Source: JACCZR01 sp963830065 (GTDB lineage: Bacteria > Actinomycetota > Thermoleophilia > Solirubrobacterales > Thermoleophilaceae). Taken from it: 64,000 nt of DNA. A program made the translations under genes and the position numbers. Numbering within the stretch: the stretch's first letter is position 1; each line of letters opens with the position of its first letter. Positions 1 through 8,396 of this stretch are shown here, one piece after another. The notes below the pieces were generated by a model, which ran no database searches, was not told where the DNA came from, and saw only the letters and a list, made by a program, of their open reading frames with translations. Where the stretch lies: contig CAWHLA010000009.1 in the NCBI GenBank assembly GCA_963830065.1, positions 124,001 to 188,000 on the forward strand, in the 5' to 3' direction.

Positions 1-919
1 CGGCCTCGTAGTCCTCGCGGCCGGGGTGGATCGCCCCGTAGCGGTCGCAGGCCACCAGGTCACCCAGGCCGGCGTCCAGGCAGATCTTGGCCACGGCGAC
101 GCCCGCGGCGCCGGCGCCGACCATCACGGCCTTCAGGTCCTCCATCCGGCGGTCGGTCAGCCGGCACGCGTTGATCAGGGCAGCGAGCACCACGATGGCG
201 GTGCCGTGCTGGTCGTCGTGGAAGACCGGGATGTCGAGCTCCTCCACCAGCCGCTGCTCGATCTCGAAGCAGCGGGGCGAGGAGATGTCCTCCAGGTTGA
301 TGCCGCCGAAGGTGGGCGACATCCGGATGACGGTCTCGATGATCTCCTCTGTGTCCTTGGTGTTCAGACAGATCGGGAACGCGTCCACGTCGGCGAACTC
401 CTTGAACAGCATCGCCTTGCCCTCCATGACGGGCATGGCGGCCTCGGGGCCGATGTCGCCCAGCCCGAGCACGGCCGTGCCGTCGGAGACCACGGCCACC
501 GTGTTCGCCTTGATCGTGTACTTGAAGGCCTTCTGGCGGTTCTCGGCGATAGCCGAGCACACGCGGGCCACGCCGGGCGTGTAGGCCATCGACAGGTCGT
601 CGCGGGTCTTCAGCGGGGAGGCGAGGGCGGTGTGGATCTTGCCTCCGCGGTGCAGCTCGAAGGTGCGGTCCGAGATCTCGACCACGCGCACGTCGCGCAC
701 GTCCTGCACCGCGGTGATCACCTGCCCGCGGTGCTCGATCGAGTGGCACTCGACGGTGATCTCGCGCAGGGTGGAGTGGCCGCCCGCCTCGACGGTGTCC
801 ACCGCGACGATCGCGCCGCCGGTGTGGGTGATGGCCGAGGTGACCTTCGACAGCGACCCCCGCTCCTGAGGGAGCTCGACCCGGATGGTCAGCGAGAACT
901 GTGCGGAGGTCGTGGCCAC
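1..919 (-). CDS. NAD(P)-dependent malic enzyme with N-terminal ACT domain (3' end outside window)
   Basis: Reading leftward from GTG at 919 gives about 306 codons with no stop before the window edge, so the C-terminal part of the NAD-binding domain is missing. Residues ~7-85 look like an ACT regulatory domain. The malic enzyme catalytic domain follows: YTPGVARVC, KANTVAVVSDGTAVLG, FGGINLEDI and the metal/substrate segment FHDDQHGTA are all readable, then the Rossmann start VMVGAGAAGVAVAKI. The family decarboxylates malate to pyruvate with NAD(P) reduction in the cytosol; an ACT domain suggests allosteric control, which is inference. The gene is divergent from polA, with about 40 bp between the two starts. 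Cofactor preference cannot be read from this fragment. Confidence 0.9.
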   Translation of the reverse strand, partial: MATTSAQFSLTIRVELPQERGSLSKVTSAITHTGGAIVAVDTVEAGGHSTLREITVECHSIEHRGQVITAVQDVRDVRVVEISDRTFELHRGGKIHTALASPLKTRDDLSMAYTPGVARVCSAIAENRQKAFKYTIKANTVAVVSDGTAVLGLGDIGPEAAMPVMEGKAMLFKEFADVDAFPICLNTKDTEEIIETVIRMSPTFGGINLEDISSPRCFEIEQRLVEELDIPVFHDDQHGTAIVVLAALINACRLTDRRMEDLKAVMVGAGAAGVAVAKICLDAGLGDLVACDRYGAIHPGREDYEA

Positions 920-947
920 GACCCGGAAACTACCGACGCCTCGCGCC

Positions 948-953
948 TACGAT
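948..953 (+). promoter_or_regulatory. Putative -10 element (TACGAT) for leaderless polA transcript
   Basis: TACGAT fits TANNNT and lies 6 nt before the GTG of polA. No Shine-Dalgarno sequence is present between it and the start, so transcription would begin at or next to the start codon. The same spacing recurs at many genes in the window. Confidence 0.45.
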
Positions 954-959
954 TGGGCG

Positions 960-3572
960 GTGCCAGACGATGCCCAGCGGGAGCTGTTCCTGATCGACGG
1001 GAACAGCCTCGTCTACCGAGCCTTCTTCGCGCTGCCGGAGACGATCGCCACCTCCAAGGGCCAGCCCACCAACGCGATCTTCGGCTTCGCGTCGATGCTG
1101 GTGAAGATCCTCACCGAGCACGGCCAGCAGCCCACGCTGGTGGTCTGGGACGCGGGCATGTCGGGCCGCAAGGAGGTCTACCCCGAGTACAAGGCCCAGC
1201 GTTCCACCAAGCCCGACCTTCTCTCCGAGCAGTGGCCCCACCTCCATCCGCTGGTCGACGCCTTCGGGTACACCAACGTGAAGGTCGACGGCTTCGAGGC
1301 CGACGACGTGATCGCCTCGCTGGCCACCAAGGCCCGCGAGCAGGACATCGACGTGATGGTGGTGACCGGCGACCGCGACCTGTTCCAGCTGATCGAGCCC
1401 GGCATCCGGGTGATGGCCACCTCGCGCGGGATAACCGAGACCAAGGTCTACGACCGCGACGCGGTGATCGACCGGTACGGAATCGCGCCCGAGCTGGTGC
1501 CCGACTTCACCGGCCTGAAGGGCGACACCTCGGACAACATCCCCGGCGTCCCGGGCATCGGCGAGAAGACCGCCTCCCAGTTGCTCCAGGAGTACGGCGA
1601 CCTGGAGGGCGTGCTGTCGAACATCGACGCGATCTCCGGCGCCAAGCGCAAGGAGAACCTGACCAACCACGCCGAGGACGCGCGCGTGTCCAAGCAGCTG
1701 GCCACCGCGGTGCGCACCGTGGACGTGGACGTCGACCTCGACGAGTCACTCGCGCGCGAGCCCGACCGCTCGCGCCTGCGCGAGGTGTTTCGCGAGTTCG
1801 AGCTGCGCGATCCGCTGCGGCGTCTCGAGGAGGCCCTCGGCGACGAGGAGGAGGCCGCGCCGCGCGAGCGGCCGGAGGAGCGGGTCGCGGTCCGCGCGCG
1901 CGAGGTCGCGCCTGCCGAGCTGTCCTCGGTCGAGGGGGAGCTGCTCACGGTGGCCGCTCGCCGGGCCGCGCCGACCGAGCCGCCGGAGGGCGAGCTGCTC
2001 CCGGCTGACGACGCGTCGGATCTCAGCTTCGCGGCGTACGGCGGCAACGAGGAGGTGTTGGTCGGGGAGTCGGAGTCGCTCGCGGCCGTGGTGCTGGGCC
2101 TCGGCGAGCGTCCGCTGGTCGCCCACGACTGGAAGACCATCGCCTCCTCCGAGCACTTCGAGGGCCACGTGGAGCTCGAGCACGACACCATGCTCGCCGC
2201 CTACCTCATCGACCCCGCCCGCCGCGGCTATCCCCTGGAGGAGCTGGCCGGCGACGAAGGGATCGGGGCCGAGGTGGAGGGCGATGGCGACGGAGTGGCG
2301 GCCGAGGCCGTCGTGACGCGCGTGCTGGCCGAGCGCCAGCGCGAGCGCCTGGAGGCCGACGGGCTCACCCGCCTCCTGCACGAGATCGAGCTGCCGCTGG
2401 TGGACGTGCTGGTGGAGATGGAGCGGGCGGGCGTGAAGCTCGACGTGGACACCGTGCGCGCGATCGCCAAGCGGGTGGAGGAGGAGGCCAACGCGCTGGA
2501 ACGCGACGTGTGGATGCTCGCAGGCGAGGAGTTCACGATCGGCTCACCCCAGCAGCTGGCCGAGGTGCTGTTCACCAAGCTCGGGCTGTCGAAGAAGCGG
2601 CGCGGCAAGACGGGCTTCTCCACCGACGCGCGGGTGCTCCAGGCCATCCGCTCGGAGCACGAGATCATCCCGAAGATCGAGTCGTGGCGTGAGCTGACCA
2701 AGCTCAAGTCGACCTACCTCGACGCCTTCCCCGAGCTGGTGGGCGCCGATGGTCGGCTACGCACGACCTTCAACCAGGCGGCGGCCACCACCGGCCGCCT
2801 GTCGAGCACCGACCCCAATCTCCAGAACATCCCCATCCGCACCGAGCGCGGCCGCGAGATCCGGGCCTGCTTCGTCGCCGAGGAGGGCAAGCGCCTGGTC
2901 TCGGCCGACTACTCCCAGGTCGAGCTGCGGATCCTGGCCCACATCGCCGGCGAGCCGGTGCTCAAGGAGATCTTCCAGCGCGGCGAGGACGTGCACACCG
3001 CCACCGCCGAGCAGATCCTCGGAGGCAAGGCCGATCCCGGGACGCGCTCGAAGGCGAAGATGGTCAACTACGGCATCGTCTACGGCTTGTCCGCCTACGG
3101 CCTCGCCGACCGGCTCGGCATCTCCCAGGAGGAGGCCGGCGAGTTCATCGACCGCTACCTGGAGCGCTTCCCGAAGGTGCGCGAGTTCATCGACGGGACG
3201 ATCGAGTCCGCGAAGGAGAACGGGTACGTCACCACCCTGTTCGGGCGCATCCGGCGGATCCCCGAGCTGCGCGCCCGACAGCGCCAGACCCGGCTGTTGG
3301 GCGAGCGGCTGGCCGTGAACATGGTCATCCAGGGCACCGCGGCGGACATCATCAAGGTGGCCATGGTCCGCTGTCGCAACGAGTTGCGCGACGCGGGCCT
3401 GGAGACGCTGCTGGTGCTGCAGATCCACGACGAGCTGCTCTTCGAGGCACCCGAGGCAGAGGTCGAGCGGGCGTCGGAGATCGTGCGCCGCGAGATGGTC
3501 GGCGCCTTCGAGCTCGACCCGCCGCTGGAGGTCGACGTGGCGCACGGCAGGGACTGGCTGGAGGCCAAGTAA
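960..3572 (+). CDS. polA: DNA polymerase I
   Basis: 870 residues with the full PolA layout: 5' nuclease domain (~5-290, starting FLIDGNSLVYRAFFALPE), a 3'-5' exonuclease-like fold (~325-480) and the polymerase domain (~490-870). Polymerase motif A (LVSADYSQVELR, ~646-657), the O-helix region (VNYGIVYGLSAYG) and motif C (QIHDELLFE, ~821-829) are intact. The exonuclease region lacks the DxE metal-binding signature (the position reads LTVAARRA), so proofreading is probably absent, as in Taq and mycobacterial PolA. GTG 960 is chosen over an in-frame ATG at 885, because the longer form would run into the divergent malic enzyme start and lies upstream of the -10-like element. It acts in Okazaki fragment processing and excision repair, fitting uvrB and uvrA nearby. 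Confidence 0.96.
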   Translation: MPDDAQRELFLIDGNSLVYRAFFALPETIATSKGQPTNAIFGFASMLVKILTEHGQQPTLVVWDAGMSGRKEVYPEYKAQRSTKPDLLSEQWPHLHPLVDAFGYTNVKVDGFEADDVIASLATKAREQDIDVMVVTGDRDLFQLIEPGIRVMATSRGITETKVYDRDAVIDRYGIAPELVPDFTGLKGDTSDNIPGVPGIGEKTASQLLQEYGDLEGVLSNIDAISGAKRKENLTNHAEDARVSKQLATAVRTVDVDVDLDESLAREPDRSRLREVFREFELRDPLRRLEEALGDEEEAAPRERPEERVAVRAREVAPAELSSVEGELLTVAARRAAPTEPPEGELLPADDASDLSFAAYGGNEEVLVGESESLAAVVLGLGERPLVAHDWKTIASSEHFEGHVELEHDTMLAAYLIDPARRGYPLEELAGDEGIGAEVEGDGDGVAAEAVVTRVLAERQRERLEADGLTRLLHEIELPLVDVLVEMERAGVKLDVDTVRAIAKRVEEEANALERDVWMLAGEEFTIGSPQQLAEVLFTKLGLSKKRRGKTGFSTDARVLQAIRSEHEIIPKIESWRELTKLKSTYLDAFPELVGADGRLRTTFNQAAATTGRLSSTDPNLQNIPIRTERGREIRACFVAEEGKRLVSADYSQVELRILAHIAGEPVLKEIFQRGEDVHTATAEQILGGKADPGTRSKAKMVNYGIVYGLSAYGLADRLGISQEEAGEFIDRYLERFPKVREFIDGTIESAKENGYVTTLFGRIRRIPELRARQRQTRLLGERLAVNMVIQGTAADIIKVAMVRCRNELRDAGLETLLVLQIHDELLFEAPEAEVERASEIVRREMVGAFELDPPLEVDVAHGRDWLEAK

Positions 3573-3577
3573 GCCGC

Positions 3578-4024
3578 ATGGACAAGACCCCGATCGCCGT
3601 ACTGGCGACAGTGTTCGCCGGCGGCTTCATCGCGCTGCAGGCGCCGATCAACGCCGGGCTGGGCAAGGCCGTCGGATCTATCCCGGCCGCCTCCATCTCG
3701 TTCGCCATCGGCACCGCGGCGCTCGTCGGGATCACCCTGCTGTTCGCCGGGGGCTACGGGAAGGTCGGCGAGATCAGCGGCCTGTCCTGGTACTACCTGC
3801 TCGGCGGGATCCTGGGGGCGATCTACGTGACGACGGCGCTGATCGCCGTGCAGACCCTCGGCGCCGGCGGCGTCACCGGAGCCACCATCGCCGGGCAGCT
3901 GGCCATGTCGGTGTTCCTCGACCGCGTTGGCGCGTTCGGACTCGAGCAGCGCGGGCTGACGCCCCTGCGCGTGCTGGGAGTGGGGCTGCTCGCTGTGGGC
4001 ACGATCCTGGTCGTACGGGAGTAG
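3578..4024 (+). CDS. DMT-type small membrane protein, DUF606/YdcZ-like
   Basis: 148 residues, almost entirely hydrophobic, with about five predicted membrane helices; QAPINAGLGKAVGSIPAASISFAIGT near the N-terminus and the GGVTGATIAGQ segment are typical of the DUF606 (YdcZ) branch of the drug/metabolite transporter superfamily. These half-size transporters often act as dimers; the substrate is unknown. ATG lies 5 nt after the polA stop, so co-transcription with polA is likely although there is no functional link. The length matches the usual single-unit family member. Confidence 0.75.
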   Translation: MDKTPIAVLATVFAGGFIALQAPINAGLGKAVGSIPAASISFAIGTAALVGITLLFAGGYGKVGEISGLSWYYLLGGILGAIYVTTALIAVQTLGAGGVTGATIAGQLAMSVFLDRVGAFGLEQRGLTPLRVLGVGLLAVGTILVVRE

Positions 4025-4062
4025 CGGGAGTAGCATTCGGTGCCAAGGAAGGAGGAGCACGA

Positions 4063-4368
4063 ATGCATCAGGAAGTAGGTGCAGACTCGGGTCCGTCAGG
4101 AGGACGCCCCGGTGGTGTAGAAGAGGCTCCGGTCACGCGCCAGGGTGGCCTCGACATCGTCGCCGCGGTTCTCACGCTCGGCCTGGGGCTGTCGATCCTG
4201 TACTTCGCTGTCGCCCTGCTGGGCGCGGTTGACCCCTTCGGAGACTCGATCGTCTTCACGATCATCGCCCTGGTGTTAGTGGTCGCGTGGCTGGGCGCGG
4301 CATATCAGCGATCCCGGGCCGACACGGGCCTGCTAACGCGGTCCGACCGCGAGCGGCGCGGCTTCTAG
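4063..4368 (+). CDS. Small two-helix membrane protein of unknown function
   Basis: 101 residues. A polar, Gly/Pro-rich N-terminus (~1-27) is followed by two hydrophobic stretches (~30-52 and ~60-80) and a charged tail rich in Arg. No family is recognised. One of the clearest Shine-Dalgarno sequences in the window (AAGGAGGAG, 4050-4058) precedes the ATG, in contrast to the leaderless genes around it. The stop codon overlaps the stop of the convergent reductase gene by a few bases. Confidence 0.6.
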   Translation: MHQEVGADSGPSGGRPGGVEEAPVTRQGGLDIVAAVLTLGLGLSILYFAVALLGAVDPFGDSIVFTIIALVLVVAWLGAAYQRSRADTGLLTRSDRERRGF

Positions 4369-5495
4369 GCCGCGACGCGCTGGGGAATCGTACGGCGGGC
4401 TCGGGGAGGCGGGCCCGCCGTCACCAGGCGGTGGTGGGCGATCTCCAGGTAGTGCCCGAAGGACCAGTGGGTCAGCTTGCGGATCCCCAGCGCTCCGATC
4501 TTGGCCTGCAGCAGGCGCGGCGGCACCTTCGGCACCAGGTCCTGCATGCGCAGCATCCAGCGGAACTTCCACTCGTGTGAGTCGCTGAAGGCGCCGTAGC
4601 GCGACAGCGCCTCGGCGGCGGTCTGGCGGCCCTCGACCACGTCGCGCAGCTCGCGGCCGCACGCCAGGCCGAAGTAGAGCGCGGTGCGGATGCCTTCGGC
4701 GGTCAGCGGGAGGCAGTGCCCCGCGGAGTCCCCGGCGAAGAACACGCCGTCGTCCACCGCCGAGCGGATCCTGTGCGGGATCCAGTTGCCCTGGTAGCGC
4801 ACGGCGTCGGCCTCGAGGTCGTCGGCCAGCTTGACCGTGTTGTCCTTGACGTGGAAGCGCGGGTCGAAGGAGCCGACGCCGATGCGCAGCTCGTCGCGCG
4901 CGGGAAAGCTCCACCCGTAGCCGGCCGGCACGTACTTGCGGTCGACCCAGATCTCCATGTCCTCGCCCTGTCCGTTGGGGTGGACCTCCAGCCCGCGCGA
5001 GAGCGGAGCGTCGGGCGGCTGGTAGCCGGCGCCCAGGACGCGGCGCCAGCCGAGCGCATCGACGATCAGCGGCGCGGTCAGGTCGCCGCGGTCGGTGTGC
5101 ACGGTGTCGCCGGTGCGCCCGTTCACCTTCGCGGTCTCGAAGTCGCAGTCGGACTGCTCGAACAGCTGGCGGCAGAGCGTCGCGTAGTCGAACGTGGAGA
5201 AGGTGAAGGGCAGGTCGAGCCGGGTGGTGCCGTGGGGGGTGTGAACCACGAGCTCGGGGAAGGTCTGGCGGTGGGAGGCCATCAGGTCGAGGGCCTCGAG
5301 CCACTCGGTCGGGATGCCGCACGCCGACGTCTGGCGCTCGCCCACCTCGTAGCGGTCGATCATCAACACGCGCGCGCCCGAGCCGCCCAGCTCACGCGCG
5401 ACGGCAAGGCCCGCGAAGCTGGCGCCGCAGATCAGGACGTCGTAGTCGCCCTCGAGCGGCGTGCGAGCCGCGCCCCGCTTGGTGCGTCGCTGCAT
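4365..5495 (-). CDS. FAD-dependent oxidoreductase, geranylgeranyl reductase family
   Basis: 376 residues. N-terminal dinucleotide-binding motif DVLICGASFAGLAVARELGG (~18-37), then MIDRYEVGERQTSACGIP, typical of geranylgeranyl-reductase-like flavoproteins. The second FAD contact is readable as FFAGDSAGHCLPLTAEGIR. Members reduce isoprenoid chains (menaquinone side chains, archaeal-type lipids, carotenoid-linked groups); the substrate here is not predictable from context. ATG 5495 is chosen because it lies 7 nt downstream of a TAATCT -10-like element; longer readings extend into the divergent gene at 5550. Its stop overlaps that of the preceding membrane-protein gene. Confidence 0.85.
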   Translation of the reverse strand: MQRRTKRGAARTPLEGDYDVLICGASFAGLAVARELGGSGARVLMIDRYEVGERQTSACGIPTEWLEALDLMASHRQTFPELVVHTPHGTTRLDLPFTFSTFDYATLCRQLFEQSDCDFETAKVNGRTGDTVHTDRGDLTAPLIVDALGWRRVLGAGYQPPDAPLSRGLEVHPNGQGEDMEIWVDRKYVPAGYGWSFPARDELRIGVGSFDPRFHVKDNTVKLADDLEADAVRYQGNWIPHRIRSAVDDGVFFAGDSAGHCLPLTAEGIRTALYFGLACGRELRDVVEGRQTAAEALSRYGAFSDSHEWKFRWMLRMQDLVPKVPPRLLQAKIGALGIRKLTHWSFGHYLEIAHHRLVTAGPPPRARRTIPQRVAA

Positions 5496-5502
5496 CAGGC
5501 CG

Positions 5503-5508
5503 AGATTA
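5503..5508 (-). promoter_or_regulatory. Putative -10 element (TAATCT) for the reductase gene
   Basis: On the minus strand TAATCT stands 7 nt before ATG 5495, with no ribosome-binding sequence between. It is the same leaderless layout as polA and uvrA. Confidence 0.45.
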
Positions 5509-5549
5509 GTGGGGGGCGAACCGGGGGGGCTTGCCGCCTTGACCGGAAT

Positions 5550-6428
5550 ATGTCCGGCAAACTCGACAAGCGCCTGCTGGATCTGGCGGCGCGCCAGCAC
5601 TCCGTGATCGCTCGGCGGCAGTTGCTGGGCCTGGGGTTCTCGCGAGACCAGGTGGATTGGCGCGCGCAGCGGGGCTGGCTGCGCCCCGTTCACCGCGGGG
5701 TGTACGCGCTCGGCCGCACGGGCCTGGCCCGGGAGGGCGTCTGGATGGCCGCCACCCTCGCGCTGGGCGACCGGGCGGCCCTCAGCCACCGAAGTGCCGC
5801 GGAGCTGTGGGCGCTGATCCCCGGTTGCTCGTCGCCCGTGCACGTGACGGTGCCCGGCGGGGGACGCCGGCGACGGCGGGGCCTCGCGGTCCACCGCTCG
5901 CCGGCGGAAGCTGAGCTCACCCGCAAGCTCGGCATCCCGGTGACCAAGCCAGCGCGCACGCTGATCGACCTGGCGGAGACGGCACCGCGCAGGCAGCTTG
6001 AGCGCGCCACCGACGAAGCGGTCCGCCAGCGCCTGACCACGGAAGTCCAGCTCGGCCAAGCGATAGGTCGGCACACTGGCCGCCCCGGCGCCGCGAAGTT
6101 GAAGGCGCTACTCGGATACCACCAGACAGGCACCACCGCTACGGAGAACGAGTTCGAGGAGCTGCTGATCGGGATCTGCGACGACTTCGGGATCGCCCGC
6201 CCTCGTTCCCAGGAGCCCGTAGGTCCCTACCGACCCGACTTCCTGTGGCCGGACCGCCGGCTCATAGTCGAGGCCGATGGCTGGGAGAGCCACGGCACGC
6301 GCAAGGCCTTCGAGGCCGACCGCCGCAAGGATGCGGAGCTGAACGCGCTGGGGTGGACCGTTCTCCGCTTCACCCACCGCCAAATGACCCGTGACAGAGA
6401 ATGGGTCGCACGGATGCTGGGCCGCTAG
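5550..6428 (+). CDS. AbiEi-like N-terminal domain protein with C-terminal DUF559 (Vsr-like) endonuclease-fold domain
   Basis: 292 residues. The N-terminus (~5-60) resembles the winged-helix region of AbiEi-type antitoxins (SVIARRQLLGLGFSRDQVDWRAQRG, then HRGVYALG). The middle has TLALGDRAALSHRSAAELW and the PARTLIDLAE segment. The C-terminal ~100 residues match DUF559, a very-short-patch-repair-like nuclease fold: YRPDFLWPDRRLIVEADG, then HGTRKAFEADRRKD and LGWTVLRFT. Such two-domain proteins are common, often in many copies, in actinobacterial genomes. No AbiEii toxin gene is adjacent, so a working toxin-antitoxin pair is not supported. ATG 5550 fits the first conserved residues. Confidence 0.8.
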   Translation: MSGKLDKRLLDLAARQHSVIARRQLLGLGFSRDQVDWRAQRGWLRPVHRGVYALGRTGLAREGVWMAATLALGDRAALSHRSAAELWALIPGCSSPVHVTVPGGGRRRRRGLAVHRSPAEAELTRKLGIPVTKPARTLIDLAETAPRRQLERATDEAVRQRLTTEVQLGQAIGRHTGRPGAAKLKALLGYHQTGTTATENEFEELLIGICDDFGIARPRSQEPVGPYRPDFLWPDRRLIVEADGWESHGTRKAFEADRRKDAELNALGWTVLRFTHRQMTRDREWVARMLGR

Positions 6429-6431
6429 TCT
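6426..6431 (+). promoter_or_regulatory. Putative -10 element (TAGTCT) for rpsA
   Basis: TAGTCT overlaps the stop codon of the preceding gene and lies 9 nt before the GTG of rpsA. The spacing is slightly longer than at other leaderless-type starts here, so the support is moderate. Confidence 0.35.
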
Positions 6432-6440
6432 CTGCCCGCA

Positions 6441-7799
6441 GTGCCAGAGGCAGAAACGCTCACACCGCCGAAGCCCGTGGAGGGCTCGGACGGCCTCCTG
6501 ATCGAAGTGGACGGCCAGATCGTCCCCAACTACGACGCGACCATGGTCGTCTTCGACGAAGGCGACGTGGTAAGCGGGGCGGTCGTCCGGATCGACCAGG
6601 ACGAAGTCCTGGTGGACATCGGCTACAAGTCGGAGGGGGTCATCCCCTCCAACGAGCTGTCGATCCGCAAGTCGGTCGACCCCGCGGAGGAGGTCGAGCT
6701 CGGCGAGGAGGTCGACGCCCTCGTCCTCACCAAGGAGGACCAGGACGGCCGGCTCGTTCTCTCAAAGAAGCGCGCCCGCTTCGAGAAGGCGTGGCGGCGC
6801 ATCGAGGCGGCGGCCGAGTCCGGCGAGCCAGTAGAGGGCACGGTCATCGAGGTCGTCAAGGGCGGCCTGATCATCGACCTCGGGGTGCGCGGCTTCCTGC
6901 CCGCCTCGCTGGTCGACATCCGCCGCGTGCAGAACCTCGACGAGTTCATGAGCACGAAGATCGAGTGCAAGGTCATCGAGCTCAACCGCTCCCGCAACAA
7001 CGTGGTGCTCAGCCGCCGCGCGGTGCTCGAGGAGGAGCGCAAAGAGGTTCGCCAGCAGATCCTCGACCGCCTGCAGCCCGGCCAGGTCGTGGAGGGCGAC
7101 ATCTCCAACATCGTGGACTTCGGCGCCTTCGTGGACCTGGACGGCATCGACGGCCTGATTCACATCTCCGAACTGTCCTGGAAGCACGTCAACCACCCGT
7201 CGGAGATCCTCTCCATCGGCCAGACCGTGCCGGTCAAGGTGCTCGATATCGACCGCGACCGCCAGCGCATCTCCCTGGGCCTCAAGCAGACCCAGGAGGA
7301 CCCGTGGCAGCGCGTGCTCGACACCTACAACCTGGGCGACGAGCTCACCGGCAAGGTGACCAAGGTCGTCTCCTTCGGCGCGTTCGTCGAGATCATGGAC
7401 GGGGTCGAGGGCCTCGTACACATCTCCGAGCTGGCCCACCACCACGTGGAGAACCCGCGCGAGGTGGTCGAGCCCGGTGACGAGGTGAGCGTCAAGGTGC
7501 TGGAGATCGACTCCGAACGCCGCCGCCTCTCCCTGAGCGTCAAGCGCGTCGGCCAGCCCGGCGTGGGCACCGGCCGCCCCCCCTCGGGCGAGGGCGGGGA
7601 CCTGGACGACGTCCGGGACCTCGATCTCTCCGAAGACCGCTTCGCCGGTGCCCAGATCAGCGGCGACAGCCTGGCCGCGGCGATGGAGCAGGCCCAGGCG
7701 GACGAGTCCTCCAGCCCGGAGGACTCCAGCCCGGAGGACTCCAGCCCGGAGGACTCCAGCCCGGAGCAGCAGCAGAGCGAGGACTCGGAGGACGAGTAG
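6441..7799 (+). CDS. rpsA: 30S ribosomal protein S1
   Basis: 452 residues with four S1 (OB-fold) repeats, beginning around residues 41, 130, 213 and 299; repeats three and four show the classic FGAFV and GLIHISELSW/GLVHISELAHHHV signatures. The four-repeat length with an acidic tail fits actinobacterial S1 (E. coli has six). S1 binds mRNA on the 30S subunit and helps start translation of messages with weak ribosome-binding sites. The last ~60 residues are acidic and low-complexity, built on a 15-bp DNA repeat. coaE follows without a gap. GTG 6441 is the only start candidate near the conserved N-terminus. Confidence 0.95.
   Translation: MPEAETLTPPKPVEGSDGLLIEVDGQIVPNYDATMVVFDEGDVVSGAVVRIDQDEVLVDIGYKSEGVIPSNELSIRKSVDPAEEVELGEEVDALVLTKEDQDGRLVLSKKRARFEKAWRRIEAAAESGEPVEGTVIEVVKGGLIIDLGVRGFLPASLVDIRRVQNLDEFMSTKIECKVIELNRSRNNVVLSRRAVLEEERKEVRQQILDRLQPGQVVEGDISNIVDFGAFVDLDGIDGLIHISELSWKHVNHPSEILSIGQTVPVKVLDIDRDRQRISLGLKQTQEDPWQRVLDTYNLGDELTGKVTKVVSFGAFVEIMDGVEGLVHISELAHHHVENPREVVEPGDEVSVKVLEIDSERRRLSLSVKRVGQPGVGTGRPPSGEGGDLDDVRDLDLSEDRFAGAQISGDSLAAAMEQAQADESSSPEDSSPEDSSPEDSSPEQQQSEDSEDE
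7711..7766 (+). repeat. 15-bp tandem repeat (about 3.7 copies) in the 3' end of rpsA
   Basis: The unit CCAGCCCGGAGGACT occurs at 7711-7725, 7726-7740 and 7741-7755 without mismatch, followed by 11 matching bases at 7756-7766. It encodes repeated Ser-Ser-Pro-Glu-Asp in the acidic tail of S1. Being in frame, copy-number change would lengthen or shorten the tail without a frameshift. Confidence 0.95.
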
Positions 7800-8396
7800 G
7801 TGGAGCCCGCCTCGCGGGTTCCGTTCATCGGCCTGACCGGCGGAATGGGCGCCGGCAAGTCCGAGGCGCTCAACGCCTTCGGCGAGCTGGGCGCCGCCAC
7901 GCTGTCGACCGACGCGGTGGTGCACGAGCTCCTGGGCACCGACGAGATCCGCGACGCCCTGGTGGACCGCTTCGGAGCTGACATCGCGCCCGAGGGCGTG
8001 GTGGATCGCGCGCTGGTGGGCCAACGCGTGTTCTCCGACCCGGCCGAGCGCCAGTGGCTCGAGGAGCAGCTGTGGCCGAAGGTGGGCCAACGGGTGGTCG
8101 ACTGGCGAGAGGAGAGCGCCCGGTCCGCCCCCGTCGTAGCCGTCGTCGAGGTGCCTCTGCTCTTCGAGTCCGGGATGGAAGCGGCGTTCGACCACACCAT
8201 CGCGGTGGTGGCCGACGAAATCACCCGCGAGCAGCGTGCAGCGCGGCGAGGCCACGCCGGCGTGAGCTCCCGCCACGACCGCCAGCTCCCGCAGGACGAG
8301 AAGGCGCAACGTGCGGACTTCGTGGTCCGCAACGACGGGACGCGTGAGGAGTTGAAGCACGCGTTGTCTCGCGTGCTTGCCAAAATCGGCACATGA
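7800..8396 (+). CDS. coaE: Dephospho-CoA kinase
   Basis: 198 residues. The P-loop is GLTGGMGAGKSEALNAF (~11-27), followed by LSTDAVVHELL, the VDRALVGQRVFSDPAER region and VEVPLLFESGM, all standard for CoaE. The enzyme phosphorylates the ribose 3'-hydroxyl of dephospho-CoA in the last step of CoA synthesis; earlier pantothenate genes lie at 22.4-25.3 kb. The GTG start directly abuts the rpsA stop, and the stop overlaps the next ATG (ATGA), so rpsA-coaE-lytic transglycosylase is read as one operon. Confidence 0.93.
   Translation: MEPASRVPFIGLTGGMGAGKSEALNAFGELGAATLSTDAVVHELLGTDEIRDALVDRFGADIAPEGVVDRALVGQRVFSDPAERQWLEEQLWPKVGQRVVDWREESARSAPVVAVVEVPLLFESGMEAAFDHTIAVVADEITREQRAARRGHAGVSSRHDRQLPQDEKAQRADFVVRNDGTREELKHALSRVLAKIGT

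Noticed and set aside
885..959. Upstream ATG start for polA at 885
   Set aside because: It would overlap the divergent malic enzyme start by 35 bp, adds residues not typical of PolA, and lies upstream of the -10-like element at 948.
5550..6428. Toxin-antitoxin or phage-defence system around the AbiEi-like protein
   Set aside because: No AbiEii or other toxin gene is adjacent; flanking genes are housekeeping (GGR-like, rpsA), and the DUF559 fusion is a common solitary actinobacterial gene.
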